From: Batillaria attramentaria
Taxonomy: Eukaryota > Mollusca > Gastropoda > Batillariidae
NCBI GenBank assembly: GCA_018292915.2
Contig: JACVVK020000152.1
Coordinates: forward strand, 765,001 to 829,000
Length of the DNA: 64,000 nt
Direction: 5' to 3'
In this document: one piece after another, positions 30,332 through 41,092 of the stretch
How the letters are laid out: every line of letters starts with the position of its first letter
Numbering within the stretch: the stretch's first letter is position 1
Notes under the pieces: model-generated
Told to the model about the DNA's origin: nothing
Databases searched by the model: none
The model's input: only the letters and a program-made list of their open reading frames with translations
Program-made: the position numbers and the translations under genes

Positions 30332-31117
30332 TTGTAAAAAACTTCAGCCACCATGTTCATGAAGTCTGAAGTAGAGTCACTGGGCAGGATATGTTCAAAC
30401 TTACTAGGCTTCCCCTGTGAGAAAAGACTTATCCTTGATCTCTTCCCAAATTTCTTGTGCTGATGTCTTGTCAATTGCCATTCCACTATCGTACCAAGGG
30501 GCTGTCTGCTTTGAACAGGGTTTTGTTTTACTGTTCGGCAGGTATTGCTATGAAAAATTACCACTTGCTCTTCAGGCAATCAGGTTTAATACACGTGTAC
30601 CACAAGGGTTGTAGAATGATTCCATGACCATGAATTTTAACTTCTGTGGGTCATACATTTCTTTGTACAGTATGAACATTGAAGGCAATGCCCCATTTTG
30701 GTTTTCTGATGCCCTGTCAGGTCTGCTTTGTGGAGCTTGTTTCTTGAAAAACCCTGTAACAGCTCCTCATTTGATTCCCTGAAATTTGTATTTTCTGCTT
30801 TGTGTCATCAGTATCGTGTAGCACTTCTGCTTCTGTTATGAAACAGTCTTGACTGCTTTCTTTTGAACTTTTTGACTTTTTTAAGTATTTGATTTTGAGG
30901 CAGGGAGGGGAACATGTTTTTGTGTCCAGGTTTTAACAGCAGCATGGTAGCATTCATTACACACATTTTGTAGAATGCCAGGTCCAAGTATTTTAGACCA
31001 AATAAGCTAGACAGTTTATGCATGCAATGGCACTGTTTTTCCTTGTACTTTAGTCTTGCATATCTTTTGCTTGACATGATTTCAGGTTGCATAAAAAAAA
31101 CTGCTTCGAAACAAAAG

Positions 31118-31122
31118 TGTGT

Positions 31123-31173
<51 letters not shown>
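31118..31173. repeat. (GT)n microsatellite
   Basis: About 27 GT units in the STK17 downstream region. Confidence 0.95.
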
Positions 31174-31176
<3 letters not shown>

Positions 31177-33521
31177 TTTAGAGAATTTGAGGGAGAGACT
31201 GGGAAAAATTCTTTGCATTTAATGTTTGTCTTGCCTTTGAAGTACTGTATCGAAGTATATGATAATTGATACTAGAATCAAACGTTTGGGCTGCTTTTAA
31301 CCATTTTCGTTATGTACATTTCTTTGGCACAGTATTTTCCTGATCCCTGAAGTCTGTCTGTTGGTTTAGATGTTCTGTGTAGTGATGTGGTTCACTCTCT
31401 GTCGTGAGTGACTCTTATAAGAAGACAAACAACCAACTTTCGAGTTGCCCTTGGAATTAAAAGGTAACATTATTTTCAGCAAAGCTATCCACTCTGGCTT
31501 TTGTATATTCAAACCTGTGGGGGACACTTCTGTGATATGTGTATTTGTATGTACAGAATTCTTTCCATTTATGTTGCAGTGGAAACACATTCTAGATCCT
31601 TTATTAATTCCAAAGGGAAATTTATTTCGCCAGTGTGACAACAGCAACAACAACAACAGCAACAATATCAGGGGCTTTAAAGAGATTCTGTCGTAATGAG
31701 TGGCTTTTGATGAACAGTGGTACTCTTAGTGTTGCAGTTTATGTCTTAGTGTGCTTCGCAAACTGTTTCAGTTTGTGCCTGGGGTATCAATGATAGTATA
31801 TATAGTGTAAATGGTAATCTGAGCGGGGGAATAGCTTACCAGGGAAAGGTAACTGGTGCTGTAGCAGCTGCTTCTAAGAAATTTAAGAGTTGAAATATTT
31901 GGCTAATTATGTGACTGTAGTACATGTATGTTTAACATGTGTCTTTATGAGTTGTTTTGGGAAATATGATTCTTGTGTTTTATTTAATTTTTTTAAAGTT
32001 CTGTTACGATGTGTATATTTTTCTTCATTGGAAGCTAACCTTATTTTGTTGCGGATACCAATACAGCTTAGATTGTTGTGTGCATAAACTGGAAGATGCT
32101 AGAGGTACATGTACTAGCTATTCAGGAACATAGATTTTAACCCTTTGTACTTAAAAAAAGAAGAATAATTTCTGGATGGTTATCAGTGTAGAGTTTATTT
32201 GATCAACTGCTTTGTCAGCTTCTTCAGCTTTCGATACATGCATTTGACCATACGTTCAGTAGTACGTGTATGCAGTGAGAGGGGGGCAGTATAATTTGCG
32301 GGGCAGTGTAAACAGTAGTTTTAGCAGCTATGTCAGGTAGAGAATTTGCTGGGGGCTTGCACAGCCAAGAGATAATCAGATAAACACCTTGCTGTGCAGA
32401 ATACCAGATTACGACCGATTGGAACAGGATTGGTTGATCCATCTGCACAGTGTGCTGCACAGTGTGCTGCACAGTGCATGTATTTGGCAGTGTGTAGATG
32501 GTGGTTAGTGTGTGTTGAGGTGGGGCGGGGTGGGGGGGGGGGGGTGCATAAGAAACATATGAGCTGTGTAACAGATGTGCAACATCTGTCTTCTCAAAAA
32601 TTCACAGCTTACCAGGGACCTTTGAGCATTTTATGGAACACACCTTGTTTAGATATATATATATCTCTCTCTATATATATATGACAAAGTTCAATAAGTT
32701 CCTCTGTATTGGCAGGGTGGGTGATTGTTACTTTTCTTATGAATTTGTCTCAGTTTTGTTTTCTTCCTTTCAGCCATTAGTAATGGAGGCATTATTGAAT
32801 TATTCCATTTACTTCACCCCCTCATGTAATGATTTCATTTAGTGACATTTGAAAAAGGCTTTAAGAGCACCATACTCATATCACCCACAGAGATGAAGTA
32901 TTTTTCTTACATATTTTACATCTTTTCCATGGGGTAATGTTAACACTGCAGAATGGAATGGTTCCGGTTTGTGTCAGTACTGACGTGCTGGTCAGTGTGT
33001 TTCATTTGTGATCCTGCTATTGGGACACAAATTGTGCAAGTCTGTGGTGACTGTACCTACTGTTTCACAGCAGTCAGAGCTTGAAATAGTAAATATACAC
33101 CAAGAGGTACTGGTAAATGAATACAGCTAGAATGTGTGTGTCGGTTTGTAAATATGTTGTATTATGAATTGCATTAATGTAAAGAAACATGCATGTATAG
33201 ATGACAAGCATACACATTGTAGCCTTTTAGTGGGTGCTTTATGCCGATTTTTATCGTTTAGTGTGTAACATTCTTCATCCTGAGAATTGACTAGTGCTTG
33301 AACTGAAAACGCTAGTTGCGAGTGCACATGTACTACTGTCTGCTTCCTGTGTGGCAGATGCATGTGTGTAAAATAGTAGATGATAGGTATTACTTGAGAT
33401 AAGTCTGTTTGACTACTGTTCAGCACCCAGTATGCGTGTGAAATAAGTGTGTACATGTACCGAAACAAATTGTTTTGTGAACTCCCTGTAAACTAGTTCT
33501 TGCCCTCTTAAAACTGATATT

Positions 33522-33527
33522 AATAAA
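33522..33527 (+). terminator. Candidate polyadenylation signal of STK17
   Basis: AATAAA in plus orientation about 5.4 kb after the STK17 stop codon, followed by a T/GT-rich stretch. It would give a long but plausible 3' UTR. Earlier variant signals are possible, so the assignment is tentative. Confidence 0.35.
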
Positions 33528-34217
33528 GATTCCTTTTGCACAAAGTAAATTGCTGTGTTTTGTTTGATGGTCATGTGTTTCTTTCGTGGTTTGTAGACTT
33601 GCGTTGAATACATGTATGAAGGGCTAGATGTAGTCATCCATATTCACTAAGCACCCCACCCATAATCCGGACCCCCCCTTCTCCCCCACCCCCTCCCTTT
33701 CAGTCTTTATAAATACAGTAAGTGTAGTTGCTCTTTGTAAAACATACTGCACTCAGGCCCTTCAGTAGCCACTTTGCGCGTGTTCGGAAGAATGGTAATT
33801 TGAAGAGATGCATGTGTGGTGTGTGTGTGTGTGTGCGCGTGGAGCATGCGTATCCGCCAGTTAATCAACGGCTTGCAATTCAGGCAAACAAAAAACAAAA
33901 ACAAAAAAGGGTCTGCCAGGGACAATCAGGGGAAGAGGGTGGGGGTGGGAATAGATTCCCTTCTAAGATGGGCAGAACTGAAGTTGCAATGTGGATCATG
34001 TACTGCCCTAAGCCAGTGATATTCTTGGTGACCTGCCCGCAGTGCACACTGGACTTAAAAGGGTTTTATGCTGGCGCAAAGCAACGATATTTCGATTTTA
34101 TTCAGACTATGAGCCTTCAGACAATCTATTTTATTCACTCAGGATGGAGGTATGTGTACTGTTCACATGCCCCCGCAAGTCAAATGTATGAACGATGGAG
34201 AACAGTTTTGTAACAAA

Positions 34218-34223
34218 TTTATT
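34218..34223 (-). terminator. Candidate polyadenylation signal for the minus-strand gene
   Basis: TTTATT on the plus strand (AATAAA on minus) is the first such hexamer I see after the stop codon, giving a 3' UTR of about 1.67 kb. Another copy lies near 34097. It faces the STK17 signal at 33522, so the two genes converge. Confidence 0.4.
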
Positions 34224-35888
34224 CAGGAGCATTCAAATCAGTAGGCACTCAGTGGCGAGTGAGAGAAACTCATCAGTACATGTATTACACTGAACAACCG
34301 TCTCAACATTCTTTGTAAATACAGTGCTCTCGGTGCTACACACGAGAATAAACGTTTTTTTTTTACAAACACAAGTGAAAGCATGCACAGAGAGAAAGAT
34401 GCAAAAAGTTAACAAACTATAATGCTGTTTTTTTTATCACAGTGAAGGGACTAAAGGCAACTTGTGGCATTTACTGCCCGAACAAGGAAAATCACAAAAC
34501 ACAGGTGGCTGTTCGGGGTTGTAAACACTACAAAAAACAGGATTTTCACAAGCGAATGTAATACTGCAAAGGTATCTGAACAAAAGGGACACAACAAGGG
34601 TTGTAAAGAACATGCGCTCAGATAAAAACAACACGATAAAGCTTGATAAAAGAAGGTAATTCACATAATGCTGGCTTTCATAATGCTGGCTTTCATAATG
34701 CTGAATGAACCTCTGCTTTAAAATATTTAGAATGCTGGTTTGATGTTGCTTAAAAATAATTACTTGGTGTCAGGTGATCTTTCCGCTTTCATATCAAGAA
34801 TCAATATTCCCAAGTTCTTGGTATGATAAAAATTGTGCAGTTGAAACAATCAGCTGCTTATAAAGTATTTGACTGTGAATCTATGGACATGATTCGTTGT
34901 AACTAGAACTGAAAACTAATGTGTGGTTTTTAATGTTGTACATATTTACCAAATTGTACATATTTATCAAACTGTATATATTTACCAAACTGCAGAGAAA
35001 AAAAAAATGTTAAAAATTATTTTCACTTGAGTAAAACCGCAACATGGCCTGTGCATAGTACATGTAACAAAAGTAATGCAAATCCTTGTCAGGAATCTTT
35101 ACATACAGCCAGTGAATGCACAGTTTTTGTTTATGATAAAAGGATTCACTGATGTGTGGTGATTCTGCATATAACCTGGTAGAAAATACATGTAACAGTA
35201 ATAAACTCCAAAACCATCAATTTGTCCTCTATGTATACGGAACCCACTTTGAAAGTAGGATGTATTTTTGTTGGATGCCTACATACATGTGTCTTCTGCC
35301 ATGATTAAAGTATAAATATACTAACTTCCAAGTGATAATGAAAAGTCAAGACTAACCCTTTAAAATGCATTTCTGGTTCAGGCAAGGTGCCCTGTGTATT
35401 CATTTGTGCATTTTCCCATTTATATAGGAGTGCTGTACTTAGGAAACTTAACAAAGAATGTGGTTTTAGACACAACTGATTATTGGGCATATTGAATATT
35501 GTCAATCAAGCATTCATATCTCTCTGCTGAACAGAAAAGGTATTGTGGTTCACGTTCTTTAAAGCAACCCACAGTCATCGTGTTACCATGAACAGACACA
35601 TCACACGGATTTGTGGGTACAACTGTATCTACACTGCATTGACTAAAATGTCTCATTGCATGATGTGCTTGCATAACTCAAACATACACAATGTTGCTTC
35701 AAGGCTCCCACAAAAATGAGGGGTTGCAGACGTCAGTGGAGTTATTCAATTCGTCCTTTACCGAGCACTGCTATTTTCCAAGTTCACTTTTGGTACAAGT
35801 TGAGAGGTGGATAGTGACAGTCAGTTGCACAACTCATGGTGCATGAAGTCTCAAGCATATAACTTAACTTCTGCTACCACTGGACTTT
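34224..35888 (-). other. Probable 3' UTR of the minus-strand gene
   Basis: A/T-rich non-coding DNA between the stop codon and the proposed poly(A) signal. It contains three tandem copies of a 13-bp unit (cataatgctggct) near 34673-34705 and no other feature I can support. Confidence 0.4.
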
Positions 35889-36012
35889 TTATGCGACCAC
35901 TGCTTCTTCTTTCTGTATGGTGTTGAAAGGATTACAAGGAGGAACAAGGGTGACCATGCGTGACATTTCCGCTTCACGCTTGACTGGCTGTGCTGATGGC
36001 AGCGGCATGTTC
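35889..36012 (-). CDS. Last coding exon of the putative axonemal gene
   Basis: Acceptor (minus strand cttaatgtttcag) then 40 codons ending VPPCNPFNTIQKEEAVVA and TAA at 35891-35889. The split codon AG|G joins exactly to the previous exon, which ends in ...TTSIVY. Confidence 0.75.
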
Positions 36013-38320
36013 CTGAAACATTAAGAGACAATGCTGCAGTCATAAATCAGATCAACATTTTTATTGTCAATACATTGCACATTTCCTCGCATTGAAACTT
36101 CATTTGATTCATCTCATCAAAAAATACATTTTGCCCGGCAGATCCAGAACCTGGAATCGGGAGCACTCAAAGCTTGGCAAACACTGGCTGAGTTGCATTC
36201 TGAGAGCTTATCCGGATTTCTGTTCATCCTATGCAAGCAGTAGACACTGTTTTCCAGTGTCAATGCTGCAGGCAAAAGGCTTCACAGCCCACGACCCACA
36301 CACACACAAACACACACACACACAAAAGCATATTGTGAGTGTTGATGCCATGATACTTTCCCGATCTCCCTTCCGTGTTCACTGCTAGTGCTCAGATGGA
36401 CCTTTCCTTGACATCATCATCATCATGATCATCTCAGTTTAAAAAGGACTCAAACCTGTAGACAATAGAAGTTGTTGGCTGTTTTGGAGGCTCAGGAGCA
36501 GGATGTGTGTTCGCTGGAGCATAGTGACCTTGCCATAGTGTACATCCAGCGTAGCCAGGGATGTTTGGACGACTGTAACAGACGTACACGTAATGATCAA
36601 TTCTAATGGCTCAATTTTCCTGTTGGAGCATTACAATTTTCAGGTGAACCATAGTGGTTCAACACTGCACCAGATGTGTTGGGAGTTAGGGTAGGGGGTG
36701 GGGGTGGGGGTGGGGGGGTGTGGTGGTGGGGGTGGGGGGGGGGGGGGGGGCGAGGAGGGGTCGGCAGGTGAGGTGTGATTTTGTGAATATAGCCACTATT
36801 TGTTTAAACTTTATGTTCATTCGTGATTAATGTTGAGAATAGACTTTTCATTTAAAGTGTGCACTAGAGTACAATACTTACTGAGCTGTTTCGCTGGGGC
36901 GAGGTATGGGAACTCGCTTAACCGTGAAAGGTGTAAATGGTTCTTGAGCGTTGTCAATTTCCTCAAGATTCTCTGCTCCGATGCTTCCACTGAAATGAAA
37001 CAATTTCAAAGTTTTAATTGTCAGAGTTTCAAAGTTTATGTCCATGCTTCAGCATACCCCTTTCACACTGTGAAAAGTTGCATTGTACATTGCACTACCA
37101 CTGTGACAGGCTTTCTTTGAGAACTGTATGTATAAAAAATGATGCTGTGACTGAATTTACTTGAGAAAAAAAAACAGAAAAATAACAAAAAACCCAGAAA
37201 GAAACGGTAGCACAAGACTTACCCATACAATGGTATCTGTTTAGCTCGAGGACATGGACTTGAGCTGGTGACAGAAAATAAATAGATAAATAAATGGGAC
37301 ACAAATAATGTAAAGCGGTTGATAAATGAAAGTTGCAAAATGCACTAAATCCTCACACACACACACACATTACTACTATTCAATTTTTGTTTTGTTTTAG
37401 TTTCATTTCATTTTCTTTGACCTTCACTGCCCTGTGAAGAAGGAAATGAATGTAACCTCTTTCCGCAAGTCATGCAACAAAACGAAAAAACAAATAAATA
37501 AAAATTAACACAAAACAACAGACATGCAAACAAAACAAACACCCTATTACCCCCCTCCACAAACCCTAATAACTACTACTACTAAGACCCATGGCTCCAC
37601 GTGGAGCATAGGCCATCGACGACCCCTCGCCATCGCACTCTGTTCTGGGCTAGTCTTGCCACTCCAGTCCAGTTGATCCCCTGCTTGCATATAGCTAAAC
37701 CCTAATAACAACAGCAGCAAATTGTGGTGTCTTACAAATTGATAGGTTGGGTCTTGTAGTAGCCCCGCCTCCTCTGGAACCAGTCCCATGATCTTCCTGT
37801 GGACTGAAATCATGTCAGGGGGAATTATATGAACGTTTGATAGAAAGCAGCACTCAGCAGTACAATGGTGTAAAACTGTCTCTCCTTTATATCACCAAAA
37901 TTATGGCTTCCTATCACAGGTCACTTATATGTGATCCTGAAGATTATGCCATATGTACGCTGATGTAATTTATGATCTGGCAATTACCCACCTGCCATTC
38001 CTGAGCGGCAGGGTCGTATTTCTTTTTGGTGAAGCACTGTGAGATCATGTCCGGTTTCTCCTCCATCGTGCTGACTGGAGCCCAGGTCTTTGGTGGTAGC
38101 ATGTTGTCCCATGGAACCTCAGCATAAGATCTAACAACAAAGTGGTTTAAATCTAAAATCAACAACAACAACAACAAAACCAAAAAAAAAAGCAACCCCC
38201 CCCCCCCCCCCATCTCCTCTCCAACGAAAAACAATGAGCTTCCTCCACCCCAACCCCAACAAACACCTCCACAACATAAGACAAAATGTGAAAGCTTTAA
38301 ATCCTAACTCTCTCTCACTG

Positions 38321-38398
<78 letters not shown>

Positions 38399-40595
38399 AA
38401 TCAAACGTACCGCTGTGTTGATGAACTGTACATATATTTCAATGCTAAGTGGTCTCTTGAGGTCTTGCTTTCTTCTGACGGTGGTTTTGGAACATACATC
38501 GACTGTGAAGCAAACGGAAAGATGACAAGAAAACAATGCTTTTAGTAAAAATTAATTAAAGTTAGGTCCTGAAACACATCCTTTTATGAGTTTTTTTGTT
38601 TGTTTGTTTTCAGGGCCTTTATTTACACCCTGAAATTAGTGAAAAAAATGTTAATGTCAAATATTTGGACTGACATAATTATACATATATGTATATTAGC
38701 AAATTCAGTTTAAGACCATTACTCACATCTCACATAGTCACTGATCTTTTGCTACCATATTGCGTGATTTTTTAGTTTCAAGCAAACTACAACACAGGCC
38801 AATGAGAATAATAACCTCACACATTGACAAATCATACATAAATCTCAAAGATTTTTCAAGTCTGTGATTAATGTTAATGAAGTTAAAACTTTTTGGTAGA
38901 GATCTATCCTCAACTAACCTTTGATCTTTTGACCTCAGGGGCTTGTTGTCTGGGGTCATAGTCACTAGTCCAACCTGCAACACACCAGAATTTAAACACA
39001 AACGCTTGATTGTATTGAGAAGGTTCACACTCGCAATCAATTTTAGACAAATCCCTCAGCCTACTGAGGATAGCTGGTGGTGTGTTCAGTGTTGGCAAAA
39101 GGGGTAACTACACATGTAACTGAAACTATCACTGCTGTATTATAGTTTTGGCATTATGGTACATCATGCACTATACCGTCAAAACTATAAAATCTCCTCA
39201 AGGTCTTTGTCCCAATGAAGGTGATGATACACCAAAAACGTAAGTTAGTTTTGCCCTTGTGCCTATGGTAGATGTTTTGTTTTTTCTTAGCTTCCTGAAG
39301 TAATCTCTGCTAGTACTGTATTCCGACAACCCTGTAACAATGTGATGGTCAGCGTGGTCTCAGCTCATATGAGATTTTAAAAAGTATACGTGCCTGGTCG
39401 TTCATGACTGGGTACATTGAATACAAGATTTTGGGTACACTGCATACCAGTGTCAGGGTACACTGCACACCAGTTTTTTTGTGTCATTTTACTCTTACCT
39501 CCAAGCTGTGACCTGATCCATATATCTGATGTCTTCCTACTGTTCCATGGAGTTGGGCCTCCTGGCACCCAGGTGTTTTCTCTCTTCAGCTCCGGGGGTG
39601 CTGCAGGCTCGCTTGCCCTAACAGAGTTCTTGGCCTTTGGCATGGCAGACTGGGGTGTGTCATTAAGCTGGACTAGGGAACGGATGTGGTCATGGCCGGT
39701 CTGTCGATCAACGTCGCCCCCAGCACTGACAAATCCTGACACAGGGTCAATAATGTTATCGTAGCTACGGTACGGCGCATTGGCGTGATGGTCACCATCA
39801 TCATTCCACACCTGGGCAGAAAAAAAGCATGAATTAATGCATGAATTCATCAGTCACAAAACAATTCTGATTACATTGCAGATTTATGACATCTTGATTC
39901 TGGAACTGTACATGACAAAAGCTCATACTGTCACCTTATTCTACAAAGATTGAACTTCCAACAGAAGTTGGTCACAGAAAAAGAGGTAGAAGTTGGTCAC
40001 AGAAAAAGAGGTAGTAGGCAGGTTTAGTAGGATTTCGTATGGAGGACTTCGTTGAGCAGCGTAACCCATTTGCATGTAAATTAGGCACGCTACGGGTGCC
40101 AATAGCTAATCGAAGCGTATTAGCAGCTCGCGGCCTCTGCCGTGTGAGCCTAATTTACATGTAAATGGGTAACGCTGCTCAGCGAAGTCCTCCGTACGAA
40201 GTCCTACTAAATCTGCCTACTGTCTCAGACTGTACACACATCTACTGTCAGGTTAAAGAGCACCCTCACGTCTGTATCTAGCACTAAGTTCAACGAACAG
40301 ATGCCCTGAGCTAATGGAGAAGAACACGGAGTCCTGTCTGTCTCATGCATCACAAAAGAACAAGCCTCCACCTCACCTTAAATGCAGGGCTGCTCAGGCC
40401 TGTTTGAAAAGAATCGAAGTCATGACGACCCCTCAGAGACGGGAACTTCATATGCCGTATCCGCCTCTTTTCTTCAATTTGTTGCACAGAGTGCCCGCCA
40501 GCGTTTGCATCTACCATCAAATATGTCTGGAAGTGTGGTCGCGTCTTTGTGGTTGAATCCGCGAGGACCGTCTTATCAGCCACCGCTTCCGCCAT
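35889..40595 (-). CDS. Putative ciliary/sperm microtubule-associated protein (SPATA48-like?), 10 exons, 425 aa
   Basis: Minus-strand coding join, given high to low: 40595-40377, 39811-39499, 38974-38919, 38502-38411, 38130-37992, 37803-37736, 37264-37223, 36989-36882, 36572-36456, 36012-35889 (1278 nt). All ten exons have AG/GT borders and phases match at every junction, so the model is well supported although the family is not. The protein starts MAEAVADKTVLADSTTKTRP and ends QKEEAVVA. It has no membrane segment or enzyme motif. Recurrent short Pro/Gly/Trp/Tyr motifs are seen: WVPGGPTPWNS, PWDNMLPPKTWAP, RSWDWFQRRRGYYKTQP, RPNIPGYAGCTLWQGHY. This style is typical of proteins bound inside or on axonemal microtubules. 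Length and the conserved VSAGGD/WVPGGP segments make a SPATA48 (human C7orf72) orthologue plausible, but I cannot verify it. It is head to head with DPY19L1. Confidence 0.72.
36685..36753. repeat. G-rich tract with repeated GGGGGT
   Basis: Several runs of five or more G separated by single T, ending in a 19-G run. It lies in the intron between exons 8 and 9 of the minus-strand gene, so the transcript is C-rich. Confidence 0.9.
37563..37692 (-). mobile_element. 5'-truncated RTE-like LINE tail in an intron
   Basis: On the minus strand this stretch matches the last ~115 bp of the LINE at 53969-57264 (actggactggagtggcaaga, tggcctatgctccacgtgga) with a few substitutions, and ends in tagtag repeats instead of taagtaag. 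It sits between exons 6 and 7 of the axonemal gene. Confidence 0.8.
38325..38394. repeat. (CA)n microsatellite
   Basis: About 35 CA units immediately downstream (on minus) of exon 4 of the axonemal gene, 16 bp from the donor at 38410. Confidence 0.95.
39963..40012. repeat. Two perfect tandem copies of a 25-bp unit
   Basis: The unit, beginning agaagttggtcacagaaaaa, is repeated exactly twice and abuts the foldback element at 40014. Confidence 0.9.
40014..40220. mobile_element. Foldback element, about 72-bp inverted arms
   Basis: The left arm gtaggcaggtttagtaggat... and the right arm ending ...cctactaaatctgcctac are near-perfect complements, including cattt(g/a)catgtaaattaggc. The loop is about 60 bp. 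It lies in intron 1 of the axonemal gene, next to a 25-bp tandem duplication. Confidence 0.85.
40377..40595 (-). CDS. First coding exon of the putative axonemal gene
   Basis: It encodes 73 residues from ATG at 40595-40593 to AAG|GTGAGG (donor at 40376). An in-frame ATG 40 codons upstream (40715) is also open. I chose the internal ATG because the upstream part (MATQWCTLLRK...) lies in the short shared promoter region and looks non-coding; this choice is an inference. Confidence 0.7.
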
Positions 40596-40929
40596 TTTTC
40601 TAAGTATCTGTTGACCTGAAGCAAAGGCTGGATCGTGATGGAGCTGCCGCAATAAATCAAATCTCAGGTGCGCGCTTCCATGTTTCCGAAGAAGTGTACA
40701 CCATTGTGTTGCCAATAGCGATTTCCGGAAGTGACCATAAAAGGATATTCTCGGAGGTAAGACCAGAACTGCAAGGAGATTTATTTTCTTTGTATAGCTC
40801 CAGTATCATTGTACGTGTACCATACATCTTATGGGATTCTTTAAAATTAAAATAAACATAGCAGTGTAACATTAATGTCAAAAACTGCATTTCTAAGGGT
40901 ACACAACTCTTGTTGCCCTGTGACGTTTA
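40596..40929. promoter_or_regulatory. Likely bidirectional promoter between the axonemal gene and DPY19L1
   Basis: Only 334 bp separate the two divergent start codons. The interval contains an ETS-type core CCGGAAGTG near 40733-40741, a TGACGT core (CRE-like) at 40921-40926, and GTTGCC half-sites (near 40710 and 40912) that could form part of RFX X-boxes expected for a ciliary gene. No TATA box is evident. Motif assignments are by eye. Confidence 0.5.
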
Positions 40930-41092
40930 ATGATGGCGGTTTCCAAACGGGAATCGAACCACTCCAACACCAGCCACAAGCGCAACCAGCTGAAATCGCG
41001 GTTCACCAAAAGAAATGAGCACAAAATCGAAAAGGCAGCCAGCGGCGGGAAATCTTGGGATTCGTTGCGCACTGCTTTAATCGTGTGCCTTG
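40930..41092 (+). CDS. DPY19L1: DPY19L1 exon 1 (cytosolic N terminus and start of TM1)
   Basis: Two adjacent ATGs at 40930 and 40933. The exon encodes a basic N terminus ([19 protein letters not shown]) followed by [13 protein letters not shown], the start of the first membrane helix, and ends at donor CTTG|GTATGA in phase 1. It continues into a 25-nt exon. Confidence 0.85.

Larger units (their letters stand above)
28123..33521 (+). other. Probable STK17 3' UTR and downstream DNA, no gene seen
   Basis: No conserved coding segment was found apart from the shifted 63-codon frame directly after the stop (to 28310). The stretch contains a G run (29179-29195), a (GT)n tract (31118-31173), a short RTE-tail-like fragment near 30286-30331, a tandem CACAGTGTGCTG repeat near 32446-32475, and a G run at 32527-32544. 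Confidence 0.4.
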
